Assembly (NCBI GenBank): GCA_027490195.1
Contig: JAIXYN010000044.1
Span: 44,532 to 108,531, forward strand
Length of the DNA: 64,000 bases
Source: Verrucomicrobiaceae bacterium
Lineage (GTDB): Bacteria; Verrucomicrobiota; Verrucomicrobiia; Verrucomicrobiales; Verrucomicrobiaceae
Direction of reading: 5' to 3'
Under the pieces are notes generated by a model, which saw nothing but the letters and a program-made list of their open reading frames with translations, was not told the DNA's origin and searched no databases. Position 1 is the stretch's first letter. The number at the start of each line of letters is the position of its first letter. Position numbers and translations under genes: made by a program. Below are positions 34,672 through 43,908 of this stretch, piece by piece.

Positions 34672-35889
34672 TCACGTGAAGAACTTACGCGCGAGGAGCA
34701 GTACTTCGACGAGGCGATTGATCTCTTCGAGCGTGTTGTAGAAATAAAAGCTGGCGCGGGTGGTGCCAGGCACCTTGAAGCGCTTCATCAGCGGCTGGGT
34801 ACAGTGGTGCCCGCCGCGCATGGCCACGCCGTGACTGTTGGCGAATTCGACTAGATCGTGCGGATGCGCGAAGTCGAGGTGGAAGGCGGCGAGCGCTCCA
34901 CGATGACCGTTCTGCGGACCGAGGATGCGGATGCCGGGCACCTCGCTCATGCGCTGCATGGCATAGTTGGCCAGCTCGTGGCCATGGCGCTGGATGTTTT
35001 CGAGGCCAATGGCCTGCAGGTAGTCGATGGCGGCACCAAGACCGATGACGCCCGCGATGTCCGGCGTGCCAGCTTCAAAACGCTGCGGCGGCGCCTTGTA
35101 GGTGCTGCCTTCCATGGTGACGCTCAGGATCATCTCGCCACCGCCATGCCAGGGCGGCATGGCTTCCAGCAGGGCCATGCGGCCATACAGGACGCCGATG
35201 CCGGTGGGGCCACACATTTTGTGGCCGGAAAAGACGAAGAAGTCGCAGCCGAGGACACGCACATCGATGGGCATGTGACCGGCGCTTTGCGCGCCATCCA
35301 GCAGCGTCACAGCTCCCAAGGCCTTCGCCTTGGCGATGAGTTCCTTGGCGGGATTGATTGTGCCAAGGGAATTGGAGATGTGGACAAAGGCGAAGAGCTT
35401 TACCTGCTCTGTGAGCAGAGTTTCGATGGCGGCGGAATCGAGCGTGCCGTCATCCAGCACCGGGATGTATTTGAGCGTCGCACCGGTGCGCTGGGCGAGC
35501 ATCTGCCACGGGATGAGGTTGCTGTGATGCTCCATGCCAGTGACAAGGATCACATCCCCTGCCCTCACATTCTGCGTGCCCCAGGTGTTCGCGACGAGGT
35601 TGATGCCCTCGGTGGTGCCACGGGTGAAAATGATTTCGTCTTCCGATGCGGCCCCGATGAATTGCGCCGCCTTTTTCCGCGCCGCCTCAAAGGACTCCGT
35701 GGCGCGATTGCTCAGTTCGTGAAGCGCGCGGTGGACGTTGGAATTGTCGCGCTCGTAGTAGTGCGAAAGCGTCTCTATGACCGCGCGCGGTTTCTGGCTG
35801 CTGGCGGCATTGTCCAGATACACCAGCGGGTGCCCATTCACCTGCTGATCGAGAATGGGAAAATCAGTGCGTATGCGGTGCCAGTCCAT
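34672..35889 (-). CDS. sufS: SufS-type cysteine desulfurase
   Basis: 405 residues from ATG 35889 (MDWHRIRTDFPILDQQ). The PLP lysine lies in FVFSGHKMCGPTGIGVLYG and the sulfur-carrying Cys in MRGGHHCTQPLMKRF; HSNLIPWQ and GAQSAGHMPIDV are further class V aminotransferase blocks. It is a group II (SufS) enzyme and donates persulfide to SufU. No sufBCD in the window. Confidence 0.95.
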   Translation of the reverse strand: MDWHRIRTDFPILDQQVNGHPLVYLDNAASSQKPRAVIETLSHYYERDNSNVHRALHELSNRATESFEAARKKAAQFIGAASEDEIIFTRGTTEGINLVANTWGTQNVRAGDVILVTGMEHHSNLIPWQMLAQRTGATLKYIPVLDDGTLDSAAIETLLTEQVKLFAFVHISNSLGTINPAKELIAKAKALGAVTLLDGAQSAGHMPIDVRVLGCDFFVFSGHKMCGPTGIGVLYGRMALLEAMPPWHGGGEMILSVTMEGSTYKAPPQRFEAGTPDIAGVIGLGAAIDYLQAIGLENIQRHGHELANYAMQRMSEVPGIRILGPQNGHRGALAAFHLDFAHPHDLVEFANSHGVAMRGGHHCTQPLMKRFKVPGTTRASFYFYNTLEEINRLVEVLLLARKFFT

Positions 35890-35906
35890 GATCTTGGCCC
35901 CAGGCA

Positions 35907-36182
35907 CTAGCGTGAAGCCGTGCGCTGATGCGACGAGACAGATGCAGCGGGAACCTTACCGGCGTAATTGCCACGGCTTTCAATCTGACGGGCGCGCTCC
36001 TGCATGGAGGCAGGCTTGCCGTCAGTAGGAAGATTGTTTTCGGAAATGAGGCCCAGCACTTCCGATCCAGCCTCATCCAAAATTCTCACTGGATAGGTGT
36101 TTTTCAAAGCGTTCCAAGTCTGGCTGCAACTGGAGGAGCAGACAGAGAGCAGAACAAGAAAACTAAGACGGGCGAGTTTCAT
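35907..36182 (-). CDS. Small lipoprotein
   Basis: 91 residues: hydrophobic signal LSFLVLLSVC and lipobox SSSC near residue 19. The mature part is hydrophilic and basic near the C-terminus. It is unrelated to any family I recognise. It may share the promoter region of the next lipoprotein on the same strand. Confidence 0.6.
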   Translation of the reverse strand: MKLARLSFLVLLSVCSSSCSQTWNALKNTYPVRILDEAGSEVLGLISENNLPTDGKPASMQERARQIESRGNYAGKVPAASVSSHQRTASR

Positions 36183-36234
36183 ATTATAAAGTCGTGTTTA
36201 TCATGGCGTTGCTTTCCTGTAAACAACAAGATGC

Positions 36235-36477
36235 TCAGCGCTTGAAAGCCACCTGGGAGCTGGTGCGGCCATCCAATGGCGGGATTCCTCGTGCCTTTTT
36301 GTTCTGAACCTCACGCCCACGCATTTCCGAAGTCTTTGTGGCGACCACCCCCTTGCCATCTTCTTCAGCAACCATCAGAGCATACGGAACCAGACGCAAT
36401 GCCGTGCCGATAAGCCCGCAGTTGCTCAGCAACAGGCAGGCGAAGGCGGCAAAAATCAGACGGGAATTCACGGGCAT
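36235..36477 (-). CDS. Small lipoprotein
   Basis: 80 residues with signal peptide LIFAAFACLLLSNC (lipobox LSNC, Cys at 20). The mature part is short and basic. No family assigned. It lies 52 bases upstream of the other small lipoprotein gene, on the same strand. Confidence 0.6.
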   Translation of the reverse strand: MPVNSRLIFAAFACLLLSNCGLIGTALRLVPYALMVAEEDGKGVVATKTSEMRGREVQNKKARGIPPLDGRTSSQVAFKR

Positions 36478-36610
36478 TATTCGTTAATATCACAACCGCC
36501 TCTGAGAGTAAACATTTATGATGGCACCGGTTCAGAGCGGAACTTGCACTTTATGAAGCAAACAATTCCCCTGCCACTCCGTATTGCACAGCCCTTCCGA
36601 TCCCAACCAC

Positions 36611-39600
36611 ATGAAGAAACTGCTCTCCCTTCTCCTCGCCCTTACCGTCTCGCTTCAGGCTGAGATCGAACTCAAGCAGGGCGACAGCATCGCCATCCTT
36701 GGCAATGCACTTCCGGACCGCTCGCAATATTCGGGCTGGCTGGAGTCGATGCTGACGCAGGCAAACTCAGGCAAGGACCTCACCTTCCGCAATCTGGCCT
36801 TTTCCGGCGATGAGGTGCAGACCTGGCACCGCATCGATAACTTCGGCACGCGCGACGAATGGCTCACGAAGGTGAAGGCGGACGTCATTTTTGCCTTTTA
36901 CGGCTACAATGAGTCCTTCAAGGGCTACGAAGGCATCGAGGAGTTCAAAAAGAATCTCGGCAAGTTCATCGATGACGCCAGGGCGCAAAACTACAGCGGT
37001 AAAGGAGCGCCGCGCATCGTGCTGTTCTCGCCCATCGCCCTGCAAAAGCTGGCCAACCCCAGCCTGCCGCAGGTGGAGGAAAAGAACACCAACATCCAAA
37101 ACTACGCCGCCGCGATGAATGAAGTCGCCGCAGCAAAGGGCGTGGCGTTTGTCGATCTCTTCCAGCCCAGCGCCAAGGGCCTGCCAGAGGGCTCGACCCT
37201 CGACGGCCTCTACATCACTGACAGCGGTGAAAAGGCCATCGCAGAAGCTGCATTCAAGGCCCTCACCGGCAAGGACGCGCCCAAGGTGAGTGAAAAGCTG
37301 CGCAAGGCCATCAACGACAAAAACTGGGAGTGGCACCAGCGCTACCGCACCGTGGACGGCTACAACGTCTATGGCGGCCGCTCCGGACTGGCCTACGCAG
37401 CAGGAGTGGGTGCTTTTAAACAAAACGAGCGCACGCCTGAGAAGCCCTACATTTCCAACTACCAGGTGATGATGGAGGAAATGGCCCAGCGCGATGTGAA
37501 GACGGCGAACCGTGATCTGCGCGTGCATGCCATCGCTAAAGGCGGCGATCTCGAAGTCAAAGACGACAACCTGCCGCCCGTGGAGAAAGTGCCGTCCAAC
37601 ATGCCAAACCCAAAGGAGGGCAAGGACTTCAACAAGGTGCCGATGACCGGCATGACCTTCACCCCGGAAGGCCTCGTGGCATTCCCAGACGCGAAGGAGG
37701 CGCTGAAAAACATTCAGCCGGAAGCCGGGCTCAAGATCACACTCTTTGCCGATGAAAAAATGTTCCCTGCGCTGGTGAATCCCGTGCAGATGGCCTGGGA
37801 CACACGCGGCCGCCTGTGGGTCAGCGCCTGGCTGAACTACCCTGAGCGCACCCCCACCAGCACCAAGGGCGACAGCCTGCTCATCTTTGAAGACACCAAC
37901 GGCGACGGCACGGCGGACAAGATGACGGAATTTGCCGACAACCTGAACTGCCCCACCGGATTTAACTTCTACAAAGACGGCGTCATCGTCATGCAGTCGC
38001 CGAATCTGGTGTATCTCGAAGACACCGATGGCGACGGCAAAAGCGACAAGCGCACCATCCTGCTGATGGGCCTGTGCGCTGCGGACTCTCACCATGAGAC
38101 GAATGCCCTAAACTATGACTGCGGCGGTGCCTTGTATCCGAGCGATGGTGTCTTCCACCGCACGCAGGTGGAAACGCTCTACGGCCCCGTGCGCAACACG
38201 AACGGCTGTATCTACCGCTTTGACCTCAACCGCCGCTCGTTGGAGCGCTTCACCACGGACGCAACGGTGAATCCGCATGGCAAAGTCTGGGACCGCTGGG
38301 GCAATGCCTTTTTCACCGATGCCACAGGCAACGTGAACACCTTTGCCGAAGCCTCCTCCTGCTACCTGCCACGTGAGGGCGGCGGCAGTGCCAAGCTCCA
38401 GGAATTCTGGAAGCGCCCCGCACGCCCTTGCGCCGGCAACAACCTCATCTCCAGCCGCCACTTCCCCGAGGACTGGCAGAACAATTTCCTCAACTGCAAT
38501 GTCATCAGCTACCAGGGCATCTGGCGCGTGCCGCTCATGCCAGACGGTTCCGCTTTGAAGGGCGAAGTCAGCAACGAACTCGTCAAAGTCGACCCCGCTG
38601 TGTATCCCACCTTCCGCCCCAGCGCTGTCAGCGTGGGCCCGGATGGCGCGCTGTATTTCTGCGACTGGGCCAATGCCATCATCGGCCACATGCAGCACCA
38701 TCTGCGTGACCCGAACCGCGACCACCAGCATGGCCGCATCTACAAGCTGTCCTATGAAGGCCGCCCGCTGCTCAAGCCCACCAAGATCCACGGCGAGAGC
38801 ATCGCGAACCTCCTCGAAAACCTCAAAGCATGGGAAGACAACGTGCGCATGCGCAGCAAGATCGAACTCGCCAAGCATGATCCCGCCAAGGTCGCCGCCG
38901 CAGCCAAAGCCTGGGCTGCGAAGCTCGATACGAGCGACAAGGAATACGAGCACCACCGCCTCGAAGCGCTGTGGACGCACCAGTGGGTCGATTTCGTGGA
39001 TGTGGATCTGCTCAAAGCCGTTCTGCAATCTCCCGAACCCCGTGCCCGTGCCGCCGCGACGCGTGTGCTCTGCTACTGGAAGGACCGCGTTCCCGGCGCG
39101 CTTGATATGCTCAAGGTCGCTGTGAATGATCCCGCCATGCCGGTGCGCATGCACGCCGTCCGCGCCCTCAGCTTTTACCAGCCCACGCCCGATGCGGAGA
39201 AGGCTCTCGAAATCGCCTACGACGTGCTCAAGCAGCCCACCGACTCCTACATCGATCACGTTTTCAGTGAGTGCCGCAAAGGCCTGCAGTCCGTGCTCAA
39301 GACCAAGATCCTGCCGAAAGATCCCGGCGCGCTGGCTGAGTTCATCGCCAAAACCACCGACGCCGATTTGAAAGGCCTGCCTGATCTGGAACCTGTGCTC
39401 ATCGAAAAACTCACACGTCCAAAGCTCACCGCCGATGTCCGCTCAAAAGCCCTCGAAGAACTCGCCAAGACCAGCGGTGATGACACGCCCGTAGTCCTCG
39501 TAAGCATGCTCAAGCGCATCGAAGCCGCCGGTGGCAAACTCAACGCCACTGCCGACGACCTTGGCAAACTCCTGCTCGCGCAATCTCCGGGCATGCTGGC

Positions 39601-40558
39601 CCGCCATGGCACGCTCCTCAAAACCCTGGCCAAAGACGCGAAACAGGCCCCCGTGAAACGCGCCTGCTACGCCGCCTACATCGTCGGCGACAAAACGCCG
39701 GACAACCTCTGGAAAGCCACCAAGGACGGCGGCGAGCGCAACTACCTCATCGAAGCCATTGCCCTCATCCCTGCCAATGAAGCCGCGCTGCGCGCCAAGT
39801 TCCAGCCACTCCTCACCGCCCTGCTGGGAGATGCCAGCCTCGATGGCGGCCGCCTGCGTGCCGTGCTCACCGCCCTGCCCCTCATGGGTGCAGACAACGC
39901 CGCCGCGAACTTCCAGATCGTGGCGCAGCACCTCATTGACGGCAAAGAGCGCAACGCCGCCGCCAAGGCCCTCATGAAATTCCCCAAAACCAGCTGGGAC
40001 GCCGCCAAGGCAAAGCCAACGACTGACGCCGTCCTCGCCTACGGCAAGACGGTGAAACCTGCCGACCGCAGCAAGCCCGAGTACGTCGAAATCATCGCCG
40101 CCGCCAAGGAAATGGCTGCTCTGCAAGGAGACGCCGGCAAAGCCACCCTCGCCGAATTGAAAACCATCAGTGTCGATGTCTTCGTTGTGCACACTGTGCA
40201 TGAGCAGCTCCGCTTCGACACCAACCGGATCGAAGTCACCGCCGGCAAGCAGTTTGAAGTCATCTTTGAAAATGATGACGTCATGCCGCACAACTTCGTC
40301 ATCGTCCCACCGGGCAAGCACATGGAGATCGGCACTGCCGCCATGACGATGACGCCCGACAAGCTCGACAAACAAGGCCGCGCCTTCATGCCCACCGCCT
40401 TCGAGAAGCAGATCCTCGCCGCTACGAAGCTCCTCGAACCCGGCCAGATAGAAACCGTCAAACTCAAAGCCCCATCACAACCCGGCGAATACGAATTTGT
40501 CTGCACCTTCCCCGGCCATGCCGTGCTGATGTGGGGCACGCTGAGCGTGGCGAAGTGA
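36611..40558 (+). CDS. Multidomain exported protein: SGNH-like, propeller, HEAT, azurin-like copper domain
   Basis: 1315 residues from ATG 36611 with signal peptide KLLSLLLALTVSLQA. Order: an SGNH/GDSL-like domain to about 230 (FRNLAFSGDE, FYGYNES, but the nucleophile block reads SIAILGNALPDR without the usual GDS); a PVC-type beta-propeller of the membrane-bound dehydrogenase type (about 380-710); HEAT-like repeats (about 720-1180); a C-terminal cupredoxin with copper ligands H1227 in MPHNF and CTFPGHAVLM (C-x4-H-x4-M, near 1297-1306). No CxxCH occurs, unlike many relatives. Periplasmic electron transfer or polysaccharide processing is possible; not established. Confidence 0.85.
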   Translation: MKKLLSLLLALTVSLQAEIELKQGDSIAILGNALPDRSQYSGWLESMLTQANSGKDLTFRNLAFSGDEVQTWHRIDNFGTRDEWLTKVKADVIFAFYGYNESFKGYEGIEEFKKNLGKFIDDARAQNYSGKGAPRIVLFSPIALQKLANPSLPQVEEKNTNIQNYAAAMNEVAAAKGVAFVDLFQPSAKGLPEGSTLDGLYITDSGEKAIAEAAFKALTGKDAPKVSEKLRKAINDKNWEWHQRYRTVDGYNVYGGRSGLAYAAGVGAFKQNERTPEKPYISNYQVMMEEMAQRDVKTANRDLRVHAIAKGGDLEVKDDNLPPVEKVPSNMPNPKEGKDFNKVPMTGMTFTPEGLVAFPDAKEALKNIQPEAGLKITLFADEKMFPALVNPVQMAWDTRGRLWVSAWLNYPERTPTSTKGDSLLIFEDTNGDGTADKMTEFADNLNCPTGFNFYKDGVIVMQSPNLVYLEDTDGDGKSDKRTILLMGLCAADSHHETNALNYDCGGALYPSDGVFHRTQVETLYGPVRNTNGCIYRFDLNRRSLERFTTDATVNPHGKVWDRWGNAFFTDATGNVNTFAEASSCYLPREGGGSAKLQEFWKRPARPCAGNNLISSRHFPEDWQNNFLNCNVISYQGIWRVPLMPDGSALKGEVSNELVKVDPAVYPTFRPSAVSVGPDGALYFCDWANAIIGHMQHHLRDPNRDHQHGRIYKLSYEGRPLLKPTKIHGESIANLLENLKAWEDNVRMRSKIELAKHDPAKVAAAAKAWAAKLDTSDKEYEHHRLEALWTHQWVDFVDVDLLKAVLQSPEPRARAAATRVLCYWKDRVPGALDMLKVAVNDPAMPVRMHAVRALSFYQPTPDAEKALEIAYDVLKQPTDSYIDHVFSECRKGLQSVLKTKILPKDPGALAEFIAKTTDADLKGLPDLEPVLIEKLTRPKLTADVRSKALEELAKTSGDDTPVVLVSMLKRIEAAGGKLNATADDLGKLLLAQSPGMLARHGTLLKTLAKDAKQAPVKRACYAAYIVGDKTPDNLWKATKDGGERNYLIEAIALIPANEAALRAKFQPLLTALLGDASLDGGRLRAVLTALPLMGADNAAANFQIVAQHLIDGKERNAAAKALMKFPKTSWDAAKAKPTTDAVLAYGKTVKPADRSKPEYVEIIAAAKEMAALQGDAGKATLAELKTISVDVFVVHTVHEQLRFDTNRIEVTAGKQFEVIFENDDVMPHNFVIVPPGKHMEIGTAAMTMTPDKLDKQGRAFMPTAFEKQILAATKLLEPGQIETVKLKAPSQPGEYEFVCTFPGHAVLMWGTLSVAK

Positions 40559-40580
40559 TATGGCTTAGTCTTCCCCGCGA

Positions 40581-40676
40581 CAGCGTCCTGGCGTGCGCCG
40601 GTCCTCCGGCGCTTTCGAACGTCCACCGGCCTGCGAAAAGCTCCAGAGGACTGGAGCACTCCAAAACGCTGGCGCG
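40581..40676. mobile_element. MITE-like palindromic element, copy 1
   Basis: About 96 bases with ends CAGCGTCCTGGCGTGCGCC and GGAGCACTCC...ACGCTGG, which are approximate inverted repeats. Inside is GCGCCGG-TCCT-CCGGCGC, a perfect 7-base stem. The second copy at 40751-40849 is closely similar in the same orientation. Confidence 0.7.
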
Positions 40677-40750
40677 ACTCTCGCCAGCCCTAGCTCTTGC
40701 GAAGTTGCCTCTTCATTTCGCTTCACCGCATTGCCGACCACGCGAACGCG

Positions 40751-40849
40751 AAGCGTCTTGAAGTGCGCCGGTCCTCCGGCGCTTTTGAGCGTCTCTAAGC
40801 CTGCTAATAGCAGATCGAGAGGGCTGGAGCACTCCAGGACGCTGGCGCG
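40751..40849. mobile_element. MITE-like palindromic element, copy 2
   Basis: About 99 bases. It shares with copy 1 the internal GTGCGCCGGTCCTCCGGCGC hairpin and the end CTGGAGCACTCCA, and has outer complementary ends GCGTC/GACGC. The middle segment differs, so the copies are not a recent duplication. Confidence 0.7.
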
Positions 40850-40878
40850 CCTGCAATGCTCCAACATGAACAAACGCC

Positions 40879-42312
40879 TCAGCTCTCGCGGATCTTCCCC
40901 GCCAGCGAATCGAGCGTGCGTTTGAAATCGTTGGAACCATTGACAAGGTTCGTGACGACTTTGCAGGCGTGGATGACGGTACCGTGATCACGACCACCGA
41001 ATTCATCGCCAATCTGCACGAGTGGCAGCTTGGTCATGGTGCGTGTGAGAAACATGGCCACCTGGCGGGCTTCAGCGATGTTTTTCGGACGACGCGGGCC
41101 GGTGAGGTCACTGACGCGCAGATCGTAATGCGTAGCGATGATGCGCTGGATGCGGTCCACCGTGACGGTCTTGGACGGATCTTCATCGATCACATCATGC
41201 AGCATCGTCGCGAGGGCAGACTCCGTGGGCACAGTGCCTTCGAGCGATACATGAGCGGCGACGCGCATGAGTGCGCCTTCCAACTTGCGCACGTTAACGC
41301 GGATGCGCTGTGCCATGAAGTCGAGGATCCATGGGTCGAGCGAGACATTGAAGTCGCTCTGCTTGCGGCGCAGGATGGCGATGCGGGTTTCAAAGTCCGG
41401 CACCTGGATCTGCGTGGCAAGGCCCCATTCAAAGCGTGAGACGAGACGGCTTTCGAGATTTTTGATCTCGCTTGGGGGGCGATCACTGGCGAGGACGATC
41501 TGCTTCGCATTGTTGAAGAGCTCGTTGAAGGTGTGGAAGAACTCCTCCTGCGTGCTGTCCTTGCCCTCGAAGAATTGCACATCGTCGATGAGCAGCACAT
41601 CCACCTTGCGGTATTTCTGGCGGAACTGGCTGAAGGTCTGGCGCTTGATGGCGTCCACAAACTCATTGGTGAACTGCTCGGAGGTGACGTAGCGCACGTT
41701 GGCACGCGGTTTGCGCGCCAGCACTTCTTGGCCAATGGCCTGCAAGAGATGCGTCTTGCCAAGGCCAGTGGCACCGTAAAAAAACAGCGGATTGTAGATG
41801 CGGCCCGGCTTTTCAGCCACGGCCTTGGCAACAGCCACCGAATAGCTGCTGTTGGGGCCGACGACGTAGCTGTCGAAGTTGAATTTGGCGTTCAGGCCGG
41901 CCTCGCTGAAGAAACGGATCGGAGCCTGATCAGCTGCGTTGCCACGCGCCGCCTTGAGTTCGGGCATGGGCGCGTAGGAAACGGGAGTCGGTTCCGTCGC
42001 CACATGAAACTCAATGACTGCTGGCACTCCAGTGACTTCAGCCACGGCATCAGCTACAGCCACCGTGTGGTTGCTCTCAATCCAGAGCTGATGGATCGGA
42101 TTCGGCACGGTGATGATGAACCTGCCGTCATCTGCCAGACGACCCGAGGTGCCGCTGAAGCATCGCTGAAAATTGTCCCCACCCAGACGCTTCACCAAAA
42201 CTTCGCAGACCTGATCCCAAATCGTGGGAACAGGCGTGAACAGTTCTGTGTGTGCATGGTGAGCCGAGCCATTGAAGGAAGTGTGATTCGAGTTTTCATC
42301 GTTGCGCGCCAT
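40879..42312 (-). CDS. dnaA: Chromosomal replication initiator DnaA
   Basis: 477 residues from ATG 42312 (MARNDENSNH); a TTG start at 42375 is possible. Domain I (VPTIWDQVCEVLVKRLGGDNFQRCF), a linker, AAA+ domain III with Walker A FYGATGLGKTHLLQ, Walker B VDVLLIDDVQFF and the sensor-II-like NVRKLEGAL, and domain IV with HTH motif REALRQVAMF-type sequence (ARQVAMFLTRTMT, then DHGTVIHA). It melts oriC. Neither dnaN nor other replication genes adjoin. Confidence 0.96.
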   Translation of the reverse strand: MARNDENSNHTSFNGSAHHAHTELFTPVPTIWDQVCEVLVKRLGGDNFQRCFSGTSGRLADDGRFIITVPNPIHQLWIESNHTVAVADAVAEVTGVPAVIEFHVATEPTPVSYAPMPELKAARGNAADQAPIRFFSEAGLNAKFNFDSYVVGPNSSYSVAVAKAVAEKPGRIYNPLFFYGATGLGKTHLLQAIGQEVLARKPRANVRYVTSEQFTNEFVDAIKRQTFSQFRQKYRKVDVLLIDDVQFFEGKDSTQEEFFHTFNELFNNAKQIVLASDRPPSEIKNLESRLVSRFEWGLATQIQVPDFETRIAILRRKQSDFNVSLDPWILDFMAQRIRVNVRKLEGALMRVAAHVSLEGTVPTESALATMLHDVIDEDPSKTVTVDRIQRIIATHYDLRVSDLTGPRRPKNIAEARQVAMFLTRTMTKLPLVQIGDEFGGRDHGTVIHACKVVTNLVNGSNDFKRTLDSLAGKIRES

Positions 42313-42375
42313 GATGATTGTTTCTGGAAGAATGAGGTCGGGATTGGGTTGGTAAGGCGTGTCGATAGAATTCAA

Positions 42376-42662
42376 ATGGGAGCAATCAGGAGGCCATCGA
42401 ATATCTTTTTAAACGACCCTTCTTTGTATGTCGAAATCGACACATGTAACAAGCTCTTCTTCGATATATTTTTTGAATTTTCCAAGCGAGTGAGCAAAAC
42501 ATTCAAAATTAATTTGCTTTGAAATGTGAAGATCTGCCGCAAACACGGCGAACAAGCTGTGAACAGCTTGCGAATAGATGTGCTCAACCAGAATAGGCAC
42601 GCTAATTGCGTGCATGCTCTCATGCGGGAAAAAGATCGTTCCCGCATGGAGCATGCAAAGCC
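42376..42662. other. AT-rich region upstream of dnaA
   Basis: 287 bases, richer in A and T than the coding sequence (for example 42400-42480), with several TGTGAA-like words but no clear TTATCCACA box. A strong hairpin lies at 42612-42656. It may hold the dnaA promoter; an origin role is unsupported. Confidence 0.5.
42612..42656 (-). terminator. Long hairpin after the DUF3500 gene
   Basis: Left arm 42612-42629 and right arm 42640-42656 pair over 17 bases with one bulged base; the loop is 10 bases. It sits 7 bases beyond the DUF3500 stop codon (minus strand), so a terminator role is most likely. There is no long T-run. Confidence 0.6.
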
Positions 42663-43712
42663 TCAATGAGCCTGTTTCACATGCTCACCTAGCAGATCGC
42701 GGCCAAAGTCACCGTCAAAGCTGCGCCAAACACTGTGCACATGGTTGGCATCGTTCTGGGTGTTGTCATACTCAAGCAGGAAGGTCTTGCCCTGCACGCG
42801 GTAGTAATGTGGTTCGCCGCGCTCCTTGCCACCAGCCCAGGCGAAATAAATCGGCCAGCTGGCCTTGAACTCGGCGCGGGCGGCCTCAGCGATTTCGGGA
42901 CGCAGCCGGTCAATGTATTCAGCGATGATGCGCGTGAGCATGTCCTTCTGCTTCTCGTTGAGTTCGGAATCAGCAAGACCGGCGGGAGCCAGAGGGCTCA
43001 CTTTGTGCTCGGCAGCCGTGATCATCTCTTTGGGGGCTTCCGTGGCGACGAAGGCCGTCTTGAACTGCTCAGGGGTGAGCGACTTGACCAGTTCACGGCC
43101 CAGTTCTTCCTCAACTCCCAGCACGCGCAATCCGGTGAGCGGACCCTGGCGGATTTCACCCGGATTGGTGCCCATGAAAGCTGGAGTGGCACGCAGCATC
43201 TGGCCGTCTTTGATGGTGAAATTCAAGGACAGGTGATGCCCTTCGACACGCCAGCCCCAGCTGCCCTTGTCAGCAGGTTCGCCGAAAATTGAGACAAAGT
43301 ATTTTTCCGGATCACGCTTTTCGCGGACTGCAGCACGCTTGGATTCATCAGCTCCCTCGATTTGATAGAGCACTTCTTCGAGGCTCATGATCGTCACCGC
43401 CTTGGCGGAGCCACGAAAACTGAGACCGGTATTCAGGAGGGCGTGGGCGAGCAGGCGCTGCTGCGGCGTCATCTCCTTGAGCGGCAGCCCCTTGCGCTCA
43501 CGCGGGATGAAGTGCCAGTTTTCACGTTCCTCGGCGGCAAATTCGAAACAAGCTTTCGTCTTTTGCTCCGGAGTCAGCGCAGCCAGAAAGACCTTGGCGA
43601 TGGCAGACATTTGCGTGCCCGCCTCGTGAGCCCCAGCCGTGCGCGGAGAGAAGCTTGAAAAGGCAAGGCAAATGCCGAGAAACGGAACAGAGAGGCGCTG
43701 AGCGAGGTGCAT
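42663..43712 (-). CDS. DUF3500 family exported protein
   Basis: 349 residues from ATG 43712 (MHLAQRLSVPFLG) with a signal peptide ending near TAGA-HE. Family blocks: FEFAAEERENWHFIPRERKGLPLKEMTPQQR, SWGWRVEGHHLSLNFT, PHYYRVQGKTFLLEYDNTQNDANHVHSVWRSFDGDFG. These are the standard DUF3500 signatures; the His/Asp-rich C-terminus could bind metal. Function unknown; found widely in Planctomycetes and Verrucomicrobia. Confidence 0.93.
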   Translation of the reverse strand: MHLAQRLSVPFLGICLAFSSFSPRTAGAHEAGTQMSAIAKVFLAALTPEQKTKACFEFAAEERENWHFIPRERKGLPLKEMTPQQRLLAHALLNTGLSFRGSAKAVTIMSLEEVLYQIEGADESKRAAVREKRDPEKYFVSIFGEPADKGSWGWRVEGHHLSLNFTIKDGQMLRATPAFMGTNPGEIRQGPLTGLRVLGVEEELGRELVKSLTPEQFKTAFVATEAPKEMITAAEHKVSPLAPAGLADSELNEKQKDMLTRIIAEYIDRLRPEIAEAARAEFKASWPIYFAWAGGKERGEPHYYRVQGKTFLLEYDNTQNDANHVHSVWRSFDGDFGRDLLGEHVKQAH

Positions 43713-43822
43713 GATAGTGGTGATGTGTCGCCGTGATTGGATGGCGGGGCAAGACGAACGCTCATTCCACCAGCGGTTTGTCATTCATTGTCATCAATTT
43801 TCATCTTGCGAGCGCCGAGTCG

Positions 43823-43852
43823 TTGACACTTTCCTGCGTGAGGTTGTAGTCT
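43823..43852 (+). promoter_or_regulatory. Candidate sigma-70 promoter of the pilus cluster
   Basis: TTGACA at 43823-43828 and TAGTCT at 43847-43852 with 18 bases between. It lies 57 bases before the start of the first ATPase gene. Confidence 0.4.
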
Positions 43853-43908
43853 GATGATTATCGTAAAATACCGATTTCACGCACCACCCGCCACGCAGAT
43901 CCGAATTC

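Larger units (their letters stand above)
40559..40878. other. Gene-free region with two palindromic elements
   Basis: 320 bases between the copper-domain gene and dnaA hold two direct copies of a palindromic element (listed separately), spaced by about 75 bases. No credible gene is seen. Confidence 0.75.

Noticed and set aside
36767..38095. A 442-codon frame antisense to the copper-domain protein
   Set aside because: Shadow frame; the plus strand carries continuous domain sequence with a signal peptide.
42376..42660. Confident call of an origin of replication
   Set aside because: No clear DnaA boxes and no skew information; left as a tentative observation only.
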